DNA of 64,000 nucleotides from Pseudobdellovibrio sp031428275 (GTDB taxonomy: Bacteria; Bdellovibrionota; Bdellovibrionia; Bdellovibrionales; Bdellovibrionaceae). Made by a program: the position numbers and the translations under genes. Shown here piece after piece: positions 8,976 to 17,413 of this stretch (position 1 is its first letter; the number at the start of each line of letters is the position of its first letter). The notes under the pieces were generated by a model. The model saw nothing but the letters and a program-made list of their open reading frames with translations. It ran no database searches and was not told the DNA's origin. Where the stretch lies: assembly GCA_031428275.1 (NCBI GenBank), contig JANPPC010000007.1:62001-126000 (forward strand), written 5' to 3'.

Positions 8976-10102
8976 TACTTATCCTCGCTGAAAAATTTTT
9001 TTATTTGTGACTTTGAGTCCATGGCATCTTGATAGCCCATATCAATTAATTGCTTACAGAAGTATGGTTCGAACAAAAGATAACTTAAAATTTCGCTAGC
9101 ATCATCTAACGAACCAAAAGCAGAAATCGTCATACGCAGCAGCCGAGGTAAACGATGAGCATGCGACCGGGCTAATTCGCCAATGTCTTGCGACGGAGCA
9201 ATACAAAGCGCGGGTATTTCTTTTAAGCCTGATGACATTTTTTTGTGAGTATCTACAAGACGAGTCATTTCGTTTATACGCTGAATACGCATAACGTCTT
9301 GTTCAACTGAGTCTAGTAAGACTGCGTTTAATAGAGTATTTAAAATTTTAATCATCGACGGAGACTTTTCAGAATTAGTCGAAGACGAAGTTTTAATTTG
9401 CGCGTTTGTTTCTGAAGTCAGTTGCTGCCGGACCCCGATCACAAAAAGTTTCTCGGCCCCCATACGAATCGCGGGCGAACACGGCGTATTATTTCGCACG
9501 CAACCATCGCCGTAATAGTGATTGCCAATTTTGATTGGCGGAAACAGCATCGGAATTGCAGATGACGCCATAATATGATCAACGTTCAATTCAGTTAGAT
9601 TGGCCTGCCGGCGGCTTTCTTTCCAAACTGGGCTGCTCGCGCGTGTTTGAACAAAGCTAATGGCTGAACTTTGTTCATAATTATTGGCGGTGATAATAAC
9701 AGAATCAATTATTTTATTTTCTAAATTTTTAGAAATTTTAGCGAAGTCACAGTTCTTCGCGACTAATTCCCGTAAGGGCCCAGTCTCTAAAACTGAATTT
9801 AATTTTTTTTCGCCGAAAAGTCCCAATGAAAATTTATTCAAAGATAAAAAATCTGTTTTAAAAACTTGTTCGGTCGAGATTTGTGACCACAGATAAACTA
9901 ACTTTTCAACCGCGTTTGAAAAATGATCAATTTCAGAAGCTAGCTTCGAGCAATTGATGGCTCCGGCACTGACGCCCGATAATATACGAAAAGGGCTTTG
10001 TTTTTTCTCAGGAAGAATTTCGGCAAGCCCCTTAAGGACTCCCACTTGATAAGCTCCACGCGCACCGCCACCAGATAATATAAGAGCTGTCTTTTGACTC
10101 AT
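8975..10102 (-). CDS. patatin-like phospholipase
   Basis: A patatin-type acyl hydrolase with a Ser-Asp dyad. It carries the oxyanion loop GGGARG (11-16), nucleophile elbow GVSAG with Ser45, and the catalytic Asp199 in YYGDGCVRNNTP. There is no signal peptide; the N-terminus MSQKTALILSGGG begins directly with the first strand, as in cytosolic or secretion-system-exported patatins. The C-terminal 150 residues hold further helices unlike ExoU's known regions. It is the first gene of a two-gene unit with the PilZ protein, linking lipid hydrolysis to c-di-GMP by context only. A role on own or prey membranes is inference. Confidence 0.9.
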   Translation of the reverse strand: MSQKTALILSGGGARGAYQVGVLKGLAEILPEKKQSPFRILSGVSAGAINCSKLASEIDHFSNAVEKLVYLWSQISTEQVFKTDFLSLNKFSLGLFGEKKLNSVLETGPLRELVAKNCDFAKISKNLENKIIDSVIITANNYEQSSAISFVQTRASSPVWKESRRQANLTELNVDHIMASSAIPMLFPPIKIGNHYYGDGCVRNNTPCSPAIRMGAEKLFVIGVRQQLTSETNAQIKTSSSTNSEKSPSMIKILNTLLNAVLLDSVEQDVMRIQRINEMTRLVDTHKKMSSGLKEIPALCIAPSQDIGELARSHAHRLPRLLRMTISAFGSLDDASEILSYLLFEPYFCKQLIDMGYQDAMDSKSQIKKFFSEDK

Positions 10103-10170
10103 CTGTTCAGTCTAAAAATGAGTCGTAGACCTGTCAATTGAACTTCGTCCCCAGTGACAATTTGGTCTGG

Positions 10171-10213
10171 GTTCTTATTTTGAAACAAAGGCTTATTTTC
10201 TCAAAATAAGAAC
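10171..10213. repeat. 13-bp perfect inverted repeat between divergent genes
   Basis: GTTCTTATTTTGA is repeated as its exact reverse complement TCAAAATAAGAAC with a 17-base spacer. It lies between the divergent patatin and lipoprotein genes, 68 bp from the former's start and 105 bp from the latter's. It could be an operator or a hairpin in a leader RNA. Confidence 0.6.
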
Positions 10214-10318
10214 AGACTTGATATGATTGGATTTTTTAATGAACCGCGCACGGTGCTTTTGGCAAAGCTTTTGAAATAGCAATGACTAAGATCAGAATTT
10301 TTTAACGGAGGTTTTCAC

Positions 10319-10909
10319 ATGTCTCAATCGAATATCGGTAAAATTGCTTCAACTGTAGCCCTTATCACTCTGAGCTTGTATGCATTCTCGTGTGCTCCGA
10401 AAGCGGCGGGCGTTCGAGCGCAAGTTAAAACCGGACAAACAAATATGGATCCAGCGATTAGCACTGTTTCGCAACAGCAAGCGATGAATCAAGGTGTAAA
10501 CTATCAAATTAGAAGTATTTCGTTACCGAATGATGTAGCGGGCGGGCAAATCATTAATGTTGAATTAGTGACTCCCGGAAATCAGTATTTACCTTTAACC
10601 ACACAGCACATTGACGGCGCGCTAGAAACACAAGGTAACTACACCGACAGCGCACGCGGTTTAACTTTGAATGTGCAGGCGCGCTGCTCGACCGATGCTT
10701 GCGGACGCTATGACCTACTATTAACAGTAACCAAAGGTGGAGTTCGAGTGTTTCAAACGGGAGCTGTTTCATATAAGCAAGATTGTAAGTTTTTTGCTGT
10801 GTCGATTGGTTCAAATGTAAGTCAATTATTTGCGAACTTAGCTGCTTTCACGGCTAAATATAATCCCTACGCTGCCGACGATGCGCAAAACGGATCTTGT
10901 AACGAATAG
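10319..10909 (+). CDS. small secreted protein, probable lipoprotein
   Basis: The family is not recognised. A hydrophobic signal (ALITLSLYAFSC) runs up to Cys25, which could be a lipidation site although the lipobox AFSC is not canonical. The mature part has a Gln/Asn-rich first third and paired cysteines (CSTDACG near residue 121, then C152 and a final C194), suggesting disulfides and an exported location. A strong CGGAGG site lies 8 bases before the ATG. It is followed closely by the DedA gene. Confidence 0.72.
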   Translation: MSQSNIGKIASTVALITLSLYAFSCAPKAAGVRAQVKTGQTNMDPAISTVSQQQAMNQGVNYQIRSISLPNDVAGGQIINVELVTPGNQYLPLTTQHIDGALETQGNYTDSARGLTLNVQARCSTDACGRYDLLLTVTKGGVRVFQTGAVSYKQDCKFFAVSIGSNVSQLFANLAAFTAKYNPYAADDAQNGSCNE

Positions 10910-10931
10910 TAGTTTTCGTTACCATCGAGTG

Positions 10932-11582
10932 ATGTATGAAATAATCCATTCGCTTTTACATATCGACGTTACGCTCATTAAATGGGCCCAGGAATATGGG
11001 TCTTTTATTTATATTATATTATTTCTCATTATATTTTGTGAAACAGGTCTAGTGATTACTCCGTTTTTGCCCGGGGATTCTTTGCTTTTTGCCGTTGGGG
11101 CACTCGCTTCAATGGGCCCATTCTTAGATATCAGGATCATCATTCCTTTATTGATCTGTGCTGCCATTTTAGGTGATTCGACCAATTACGTGATCGGTCG
11201 TAAATGGGGACGAATGCTTTTTGAAAGTGAACATCCTCTGTTAAAACGTGTACTTAAGCGAAAGTATTTAACCGCAACCGAAGATTTTTTTGAAAAAAAA
11301 GGCAAGTGGGCTGTTAGCCTTTCGCGTTTTTTTCCGATCACGCGAACGATCGCACCTTTTTTTGCTGGTCTCAGTGAAATGAGCTACAAACGTTTTTTGA
11401 CGATGTCGATCCTAGGTACGCTGGTCTGGGTCAACGTCTTCGTCGTTGCAGGGTATTTCTTCGGACGAATCGAAATTATTCAGAAAAATTTTACTCTTTT
11501 AGTGATGGGAATAATTTTATTCTCGCTATTGCCGCTGATTATTTCTGCGCTTAGATCTTACCTAAATAGAAACAAAGTTTAG
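10932..11582 (+). CDS. DedA family inner-membrane protein
   Basis: DedA/SNARE-associated-fold (VTT domain) proteins are polytopic inner-membrane proteins implicated in undecaprenyl-phosphate or phospholipid flipping. Visible family blocks are FCETGLVITPFLPGDSLLF, GDSTNYVIGRKWG, and the conserved FSRFxPITRTIAPFFAG-type segment written here as SLSRFFPITRTIAPFFAG, followed by two more hydrophobic helices. The ATG at 10932 gives the start MYEIIHSLLHID; an in-frame ATG at 10881 would overlap the upstream lipoprotein gene by 29 bp. No strong ribosome site is seen for either. Its stop is four bases from the stop of the convergent M23 gene. Confidence 0.9.
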   Translation: MYEIIHSLLHIDVTLIKWAQEYGSFIYIILFLIIFCETGLVITPFLPGDSLLFAVGALASMGPFLDIRIIIPLLICAAILGDSTNYVIGRKWGRMLFESEHPLLKRVLKRKYLTATEDFFEKKGKWAVSLSRFFPITRTIAPFFAGLSEMSYKRFLTMSILGTLVWVNVFVVAGYFFGRIEIIQKNFTLLVMGIILFSLLPLIISALRSYLNRNKV

Positions 11583-11586
11583 CTGA

Positions 11587-12243
11587 CTATTCTTCGATAG
11601 CTCCGTTATCAACGTCATTTGTTAACGCTTCGCCGGCTGGCAGTAACGGAAGGGGATCAATCGGTCCGTTTAGTTGTCTAATTTCGAAATGCAGGTGAGG
11701 CCCCGAAGATCGGCCCGTATTGCCTAAGGCTCCGATAACTTCACCTTGACGAATTTTTTTACCTTCGTAGACAACGATTTTATCTAAATGGCCATATAAC
11801 GTGGCCCAGTTCCCGCCGGTTGCGCCATCACTACTTTCGATCATAATCATCTTACCGTAACCTTTAAAGCCAGAACCTGTGTAAATAATTGTTCCATCAT
11901 GGGCAGCCATTACGGCTGAACCACGTGGAGCCGCTAAGTCGATGCCTTTGTGTGGGCGTTTTCTACGGCCTTTGCCACGAGGTAAATAACCACGTGTCAT
12001 CCGAGCTTCCCAAACCGGCCAATCAAACTGCGGCTTACGCTTAACGCCCGGAGTTTTATTTTCGTTAGTGATGTCAGGATTTACTTTGATTGAGTTATTT
12101 TTTTTATCGACTCGAATTTCATCTGTCGTACCGTTGTTCGAAATACTTTGCTCAACGTAATCGGGTGCCTTCGCGGTGTGCGAGCAGGCCGTTAAAAAAA
12201 ATAAAATTCCGGCTAAAATTAGTAAATTGGAAAACTTTGACAT
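11587..12243 (-). CDS. M23 (LytM/NlpD-type) peptidase lipoprotein
   Basis: A lipoprotein signal ends at Cys20 (LTAC), followed by a 50-residue linker and a LytM/M23 domain (about 72-205). The zinc ligands H98 and D102 (HKGID) and H185, and the catalytic H152 (YGHLDK) and H183 (GPHLHFE), are all present, so it should be an active peptidoglycan endopeptidase rather than a degenerate NlpD or EnvC. No LysM repeat is seen. It is last in the fab-rpiB-glyA run and overlaps the end of glyA by 25 bp. Cell-wall remodelling is the likely task; the exact cross-link cut is unknown. Confidence 0.9.
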   Translation of the reverse strand: MSKFSNLLILAGILFFLTACSHTAKAPDYVEQSISNNGTTDEIRVDKKNNSIKVNPDITNENKTPGVKRKPQFDWPVWEARMTRGYLPRGKGRRKRPHKGIDLAAPRGSAVMAAHDGTIIYTGSGFKGYGKMIMIESSDGATGGNWATLYGHLDKIVVYEGKKIRQGEVIGALGNTGRSSGPHLHFEIRQLNGPIDPLPLLPAGEALTNDVDNGAIEE

Positions 12244-13478
12244 AATTCTTTAACTTTCCCCTGGACTTGTGCCGCGATTTCTTTGTTATCGGCGTTTTTT
12301 AAGACGTGGCTCATCCACTGGCCAATGACTTTCATCTCGGCTTCTTTCATTCCGCGCGTAGTTAATGCCGGAGTTCCGACACGAATACCGCTTGTTACGA
12401 ATGGAGACCGTTTTTCATTAGGTACGGTATTTTTATTAACGGTAATACCAGCTTGGTCTAAGGCATGTTCGGCCACTTTACCAGTTAGATGCGCAAGTCC
12501 CGTGCTTTGACTTAAATCAATTAGCATTAAGTGATTGTCAGTTCCGCCAGTCACAAGTGAAAAACCTTCTTTGATTAATTCATTCGCTAGAGCTTTGGCA
12601 TTTTTTAGTACTTGATCTATATAAGATTTAAAATCGGGTCGTAAAGCTTCAGCGAAGGCCACGGCTTTTGCGGCGATGATATGTTCAAGCGGCCCGCCCT
12701 GAATGCCCGGAAAAATTCTTGAATTCACTAGCTTAGATTTTTCTTCTGAGTTGGTTAAAATAATGCCGCCCCGAGGGCCGCGTAAAGTTTTATGGGTGGT
12801 TGAAGTTATGTAATCGGCGTAAGGCACCGGAGACTGGTGATGACCCGACGCTACCAATCCGGCAAAGTGCGCCATATCTACTAAAAGCTCAGCGCCTACT
12901 TCGTTTGCGATTTCACGAAACTTGGCGAAGTCTAGGTGACGGGGATAAGCGCTGTATCCCGCAATAAGTAACTTTGGTTTTACTTCTTTAGCCGTTGTCA
13001 TGATGGCGTCGTAGTTTAGTAAACCCGTTTCAGAATCAAGTTTATAAGAGGCTGCCTTATATAACAGACCACTAAAATTAACGGGGCTTCCGTGCGTTAA
13101 ATGGCCACCGTTTGATAAATCCATTCCTAAGATCGTTTCGCCGGGCTTCATGCTGGCCATGTAAACGGCCAGATTAGCCGGCGATCCCGCATGTGGTTGA
13201 ACGTTTGCAAAGCCCACGTTAAATAATTTCTTTGCGCGCTCGATTGCTAAAGTTTCGATACCGTCAACAAATTCACAACCACCATAGTAGCGCTTACCCG
13301 GATAGCCTTCGGCGTACTTGTTAGTAAGAATAGATCCTTGCGCTTCCATAACAGCTTTTGAGGCGTAGTTTTCTGAAGCGATCATCTCGAGGCCGTCTTG
13401 TTGACGAACCGATTCTTTTTGGATGAGCTCTACAATTTCTGGATCTGACGATAAGGTATTTTGAGTTGTATTTATCAT
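12219..13478 (-). CDS. glyA: serine hydroxymethyltransferase
   Basis: This PLP enzyme interconverts serine and glycine with transfer of a one-carbon unit to tetrahydrofolate. The PLP-binding lysine is K230 in STTHKTLRGPRGG; KYAEGYPGKRYYGG and VDMAHFAGLVASG are further family marks. The length of 419 is normal. AAGGGG is unusually close to the ATG (one base), so initiation may be weak or use another contact. It follows rpiB by 8 bp; in many former Deltaproteobacteria this pair continues into nrdR and riboflavin genes, but here an M23 gene follows instead. Confidence 0.97.
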   Translation of the reverse strand: MINTTQNTLSSDPEIVELIQKESVRQQDGLEMIASENYASKAVMEAQGSILTNKYAEGYPGKRYYGGCEFVDGIETLAIERAKKLFNVGFANVQPHAGSPANLAVYMASMKPGETILGMDLSNGGHLTHGSPVNFSGLLYKAASYKLDSETGLLNYDAIMTTAKEVKPKLLIAGYSAYPRHLDFAKFREIANEVGAELLVDMAHFAGLVASGHHQSPVPYADYITSTTHKTLRGPRGGIILTNSEEKSKLVNSRIFPGIQGGPLEHIIAAKAVAFAEALRPDFKSYIDQVLKNAKALANELIKEGFSLVTGGTDNHLMLIDLSQSTGLAHLTGKVAEHALDQAGITVNKNTVPNEKRSPFVTSGIRVGTPALTTRGMKEAEMKVIGQWMSHVLKNADNKEIAAQVQGKVKELCQSFPIY

Positions 13479-13486
13479 GCCCCTTA

Positions 13487-13936
13487 TTATGGGACGGAAG
13501 AGTGAATTTTAGCAACCCGCGTTTGATGACGACCGCCTGCAAAAGCGGTTTCTTTGAAAATCTGCACCCATTTTAAGGCTTTTTCAAAATCTGTAAAACG
13601 CGCACCAATGCAAATTATATTCGCATTGTTATGTTCGCGCGCCATTTTCGTGATTTCGTCATTATAAACAAGTGCTGCACGAATTGAAGAGTATTTATTC
13701 GCACGAAGGGCCATGCCTTGCCCTGAGCCGCAGATAAGTATTCCGAACTCAGAGAGCGTTGTCGATTTTTCATTGGATTCAATTTTACGACAGACTAAAT
13801 CAGCGTAGTCCGGGTAATCGACCGAATCTGTTGTAAACGGACCGAAGTCTTCGACTTCATCAAAATTTCGAAGAGCCTGTGCTAATTTATTTTTTAATTC
13901 AAGTCCGGCATGATCAGAAGCAATTAAGATTTTCAC
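13487..13936 (-). CDS. rpiB: ribose-5-phosphate isomerase B
   Basis: RpiB interconverts ribose 5-phosphate and ribulose 5-phosphate in the pentose phosphate pathway. The N-terminal SDHAGLELKNKL, the active-site cysteine C69 in ILICGSGQGMALRANK, and the MAREHNNANIICIGAR block identify the LacAB/RpiB family. At 149 residues it is full length. It sits 23 bp after fabF and 8 bp before glyA in the same direction, so it is probably part of one long transcript. Cytoplasmic. Confidence 0.95.
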   Translation of the reverse strand: MKILIASDHAGLELKNKLAQALRNFDEVEDFGPFTTDSVDYPDYADLVCRKIESNEKSTTLSEFGILICGSGQGMALRANKYSSIRAALVYNDEITKMAREHNNANIICIGARFTDFEKALKWVQIFKETAFAGGRHQTRVAKIHSSVP

Positions 13937-13959
13937 AAATAAAATCCTTTAGAGTTTAA

Positions 13960-15228
13960 TCAACCCTCAAACTTCGAAAAAATAATACAAGAGTTTGTAC
14001 CACCAAAACCAAAAGAGTTATTCATCACGTGTTTCAATTTACCTTCACGTGCGGTTAGCGGCACGTAATCTAAATCACATTCTGGGCTAGGGTTATGAAG
14101 ATTAATTGTCGGAGCCACTTTTTGATCAACTAAAGACATCACACAAAATGCAGATTCAATGGCACCGGCGGCGCCTAGTAAGTGGCCCGTCATCGATTTA
14201 GTTGAAGAGATCCATACTTTTTTAGCGTGATCTTTCATAATTTTTTTAACAGCTAAAGATTCTAACGGATCACCCATCGGCGTACTTGTTCCGTGAGCAT
14301 TGATATACTGAATTTCTTCCGGATTGATTCCGGCATCTTTGATCGCCGAATTCATGGCCGAAACAAAACCCGCCCCTTCAGGATCGGGCGAAGTAATGTG
14401 ATAAGCATCAGATGAAGCTCCGTAGCCCGTTAACTCACAAAGAATGTGAGCTCCTCGTTTGCTTGCTGATTCTAAAGATTCTAAAATAAAAGTAGCGGCT
14501 CCTTCGCCTAGAACAAAACCGTCACGATCTTGATCCCAAGGTCTAGAGGCTTCTGTCGGAGAATCATTACGAGTTGATAGCGCACGCATATTACTAAAAC
14601 CAGCAATCGCCATCGGCGATACCGCCGATTCAGTACCACCGGCCACCATTTGATCGGCTAAGCCGAAACGAATATAATTATAAGCTTCACCAAGTGAGTG
14701 AACACCTGTTGCACAAGCCGAGGTAATTGTAAAATTCGGGCCTTTAATTCCGTACTGCATCGATACCCAGCCCGGAGCTAGGTTTGTAATCACGGAAGGA
14801 ATAAAAAACGGGGACACTCGCCCTGGGCCTTTTTCGATTAATTTAGAGTGCTGCTCTTCTATAAGAGGAAGACCACCCATGCCTGAACCAATAAAAACGC
14901 CGGTGCGATGTGTATTTTCATCGGTGATTTTTAATCCCGATTGTTCGAAAGCCATTTTTGCAGTGGCTAGCGCGTACTGAATAAAAAGATCCATTTTCTT
15001 TTGTTCTTTTTTCTCAATATATAAATCCGGCTGAAAATTTCTAACTTCGCCGCCGAATTTAACATCGTAAGCCGCCGTATCAAAATGCGTAATGTTGGTA
15101 ATGCCAGACTGCCCATTCAAGGCGGCCTGCCAAGAATCTAAGAGCGAATTTCCTAAAGGAGAAACCGCCCCGATCCCAGTAATGACTACGCGTCTTTGAC
15201 CGTTCGGTCGAACAAAAGAAGAGGCCAA
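13960..15228 (-). CDS. fabF: beta-ketoacyl-ACP synthase II
   Basis: FabF condenses malonyl-ACP with acyl-ACP in type II fatty acid synthesis. The catalytic triad is visible as C172 (TSACATGVH), H312 (NAHGTSTPMGD) and H349 (MTGHLLGAAGA), with the C-terminal GFGGTN loop. A short N-terminal extension (MASSFVRPNGQ) precedes the usual RRVVITGIG start. It begins two bases after the acpP stop, which matches the near-universal acpP-fabF pairing. Full length and apparently active. Confidence 0.97.
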   Translation of the reverse strand: MASSFVRPNGQRRVVITGIGAVSPLGNSLLDSWQAALNGQSGITNITHFDTAAYDVKFGGEVRNFQPDLYIEKKEQKKMDLFIQYALATAKMAFEQSGLKITDENTHRTGVFIGSGMGGLPLIEEQHSKLIEKGPGRVSPFFIPSVITNLAPGWVSMQYGIKGPNFTITSACATGVHSLGEAYNYIRFGLADQMVAGGTESAVSPMAIAGFSNMRALSTRNDSPTEASRPWDQDRDGFVLGEGAATFILESLESASKRGAHILCELTGYGASSDAYHITSPDPEGAGFVSAMNSAIKDAGINPEEIQYINAHGTSTPMGDPLESLAVKKIMKDHAKKVWISSTKSMTGHLLGAAGAIESAFCVMSLVDQKVAPTINLHNPSPECDLDYVPLTAREGKLKHVMNNSFGFGGTNSCIIFSKFEG

Positions 15229-15230
15229 GA

Positions 15231-15467
15231 CTAAGCTTTGCCTTTAGAGGTTAAATAAGTTTGAACATCATTCACTGATTTTAATTTCTCAGCGTCTTCA
15301 TCAGGGATTTCAAGATCAAATTCTTCTTCCATAGCCATAACTAATTCAACGATGTCTAAAGAATCTGCGCCAAGGTCATCAATAAAAGATGCTTCTGATT
15401 TTACTTTTTCTGGATCCACACCAAGTTGTTCTACGATAATATCTTTTACTTTTTGATTTACTGACAT
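15231..15467 (-). CDS. acpP: acyl carrier protein
   Basis: A 78-residue acidic ACP that carries growing acyl chains on 4'-phosphopantetheine attached to Ser36 in the DSL motif (DDLGADSLDIVELVMA). A strong AAGGAG site precedes the ATG. It sits between fabG (54 bp upstream) and fabF (2 bp downstream). This is also the donor of octanoyl chains used by LipB, encoded near the other end of the window. Confidence 0.98.
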   Translation of the reverse strand: MSVNQKVKDIIVEQLGVDPEKVKSEASFIDDLGADSLDIVELVMAMEEEFDLEIPDEDAEKLKSVNDVQTYLTSKGKA

Positions 15468-15521
15468 TTCTGTCTCCTTTTGGTTTTTATCATTTAATTT
15501 ATAATACTTAATATATAACTA

Positions 15522-16283
15522 CTAATTTAAATACATTCCACCATTAACGTGAAGTGTTTGACCGGTGATGTAAGACGAAGCGTCGCTTAGTAAGAAGGCA
15601 ACCGCATGGGCAACCTCAATTCCTTCACCGGCTCTTGACAGCGGTATCTTATCTGTAAACATTTTTAATTGCTCTGCCGTTAAAGCATCGGTCATATCGC
15701 TTTTAATATAGCCAGGGGCTACACAATTTGCGCGAATTCCGCGAGATGCAAATTCTAGTGCTACTGACTTTGTAAAAGCTTCTAAGCCACCTTTGCTGGC
15801 CGCGTAGTTAGCTTGACCGGCATTGCCGACCGAACCAATAACGGAAGAGATATTTACAAAAGAACCTTTACGCGCTTTTAACATCGATTTACTAAAAGCT
15901 TTCGTAACCGAAAAAACGCCCGTTAAGTTGGTCGCTATCACTTTTTCAAAATCTTCAGTTTTCATTCGAAGTAAGAGTTGGTCGTGCGTAATGCCGGCGT
16001 TATTCACGACGCCGTCGATGTCGCCGAATTTTTCAATCACTTGGGCAATGACAGAATCAATTGCAGAGCTATCAGCTACATCGAGTTGAAAAGCCGCATG
16101 GCTATTCGAGCCAGTAAGGGCAGGTAGACTGGCTAGTAGCTCTTGGGCTTTGGCCTGATTCGTTGAATAAGTGAACGCAACTTGCGCGCCGGCTTCGGCC
16201 AAAGTCTTAACAATGGCAGCGCCAATTCCGCGGCTTCCGCCTGTAACAAAGATTTTTTTCTGAGATAAATTAACGATATTCAT
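15522..16283 (-). CDS. fabG: 3-oxoacyl-ACP reductase
   Basis: An NADPH-dependent short-chain dehydrogenase that reduces beta-ketoacyl-ACP. The cofactor loop TGGSRGIG (14-21), the NNAG motif (94-97) and the catalytic S147, Y160 and K164 (GQANYAASKGG) are all in place, spaced as in E. coli FabG. It is separated from fabD by 101 bp, which is the largest gap inside the fab cluster and could hold a secondary promoter, although no clear hexamers were found. Confidence 0.95.
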   Translation of the reverse strand: MNIVNLSQKKIFVTGGSRGIGAAIVKTLAEAGAQVAFTYSTNQAKAQELLASLPALTGSNSHAAFQLDVADSSAIDSVIAQVIEKFGDIDGVVNNAGITHDQLLLRMKTEDFEKVIATNLTGVFSVTKAFSKSMLKARKGSFVNISSVIGSVGNAGQANYAASKGGLEAFTKSVALEFASRGIRANCVAPGYIKSDMTDALTAEQLKMFTDKIPLSRAGEGIEVAHAVAFLLSDASSYITGQTLHVNGGMYLN

Positions 16284-16384
16284 AAGCTTTTAGACGATCA
16301 CCTAACTAGGTTGAGAGCTCAAGTTTTTTATCGACTAAAGCGCATTGCATTACCGAACAAATGCTCAAAATAATCGACTTCAGG

Positions 16385-17356
16385 CTAAGGTGTATTTAAG
16401 GTTTCGATCAGCTTCAAATCTTCTACCGAGTTTGTCGAATAAACTTTGAAAAATTCGGAGTCAATTTTCTTTAGAAGGCCTTTTAAAACCGACCCGTGGC
16501 CTACTTCGACGGCAATATTTCGCTTCTGGCTTTTCAGGTTATTCATGCTTTGTGTCCAACGGACCGGAGCAGATATTTGCTTCACGATATTCATCTTTAA
16601 AGCGGCCGCATTTTGCTCGTTTTGCGCATTCACATTTTGAATGATCGGTATGATTGAATCGCGAAACGCAATCTGAGTTAAAAAATCTTGCATTTTTTCT
16701 TCAGCGGGCTTCATCATTTCACAGTGAAATGGTGCCGAAACCTGCAGCGGAATTAATTTCGCACGTTTTGGCTCACCCGGTAGAATTTCGGGTTTAAAAT
16801 TGGTTTTTAACCAGTTCAGAGTTTCTAAATTTCCGCTGATCACGATCTGTCCGTCGGCATTAAAATTTGCCGGCGACAATGGCCCATGGCCTGAACCCTC
16901 GACTGCCCAATGACAAAGAAAATGAACTTGAGCTTCGTCTAAACCAAGGGTCGCCGTCATGCCGCCTTTACCGATTGGCACGGCCGATTGCATTGCTTGC
17001 CCACGTAAACGCACGGCCCGTATCGCATCTTTAAAAGTGAACACTTGGCCAAGTACAAAACTTGCGTATTCGCCGATTGAATGCCCGGCCGTGATCGTGG
17101 GCGTAGCTCCGAACTGACTCGTCAGAACTCGGGAAGTCGCAGTCGAAACAGTGAGTAGGGCGGGCTGAGTATTTTCAGTTAAAGCTAAATGAGCTATGTT
17201 GTCGGCGCTGTCTGTGAAACATAATTTTTTTAAATCTAAAGAGATTGCGTCTGAAGCTTCTTCGAAAGTTTCACGGGCTATTTTAAATTCTTCATATAGA
17301 AACTTTCCCATGCCTGGGCTTTGCGATCCTTGTCCTGGAAATAAAAATGTCATCAT
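16385..17356 (-). CDS. fabD: malonyl-CoA:ACP transacylase
   Basis: FabD moves malonyl from CoA to ACP. It shows FPGQGSQ at residues 6-12, the nucleophile Ser93 in GHSIGEY, and the typical GQAMQ-type stretch at RLRGQAMQSAV. The length is 323. Two adjacent ATGs (17356 and 17353) share the GAGGA ribosome site, so the start is uncertain by one codon. It lies 57 bp after fabH in the same direction. Confidence 0.95.
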   Translation of the reverse strand: MMTFLFPGQGSQSPGMGKFLYEEFKIARETFEEASDAISLDLKKLCFTDSADNIAHLALTENTQPALLTVSTATSRVLTSQFGATPTITAGHSIGEYASFVLGQVFTFKDAIRAVRLRGQAMQSAVPIGKGGMTATLGLDEAQVHFLCHWAVEGSGHGPLSPANFNADGQIVISGNLETLNWLKTNFKPEILPGEPKRAKLIPLQVSAPFHCEMMKPAEEKMQDFLTQIAFRDSIIPIIQNVNAQNEQNAAALKMNIVKQISAPVRWTQSMNNLKSQKRNIAVEVGHGSVLKGLLKKIDSEFFKVYSTNSVEDLKLIETLNTP

Positions 17357-17413
17357 AGACGATCCTCAATGAATGAAAGTGTAATTAAAATTTTTACGTA
17401 TAATTAATGCTTA

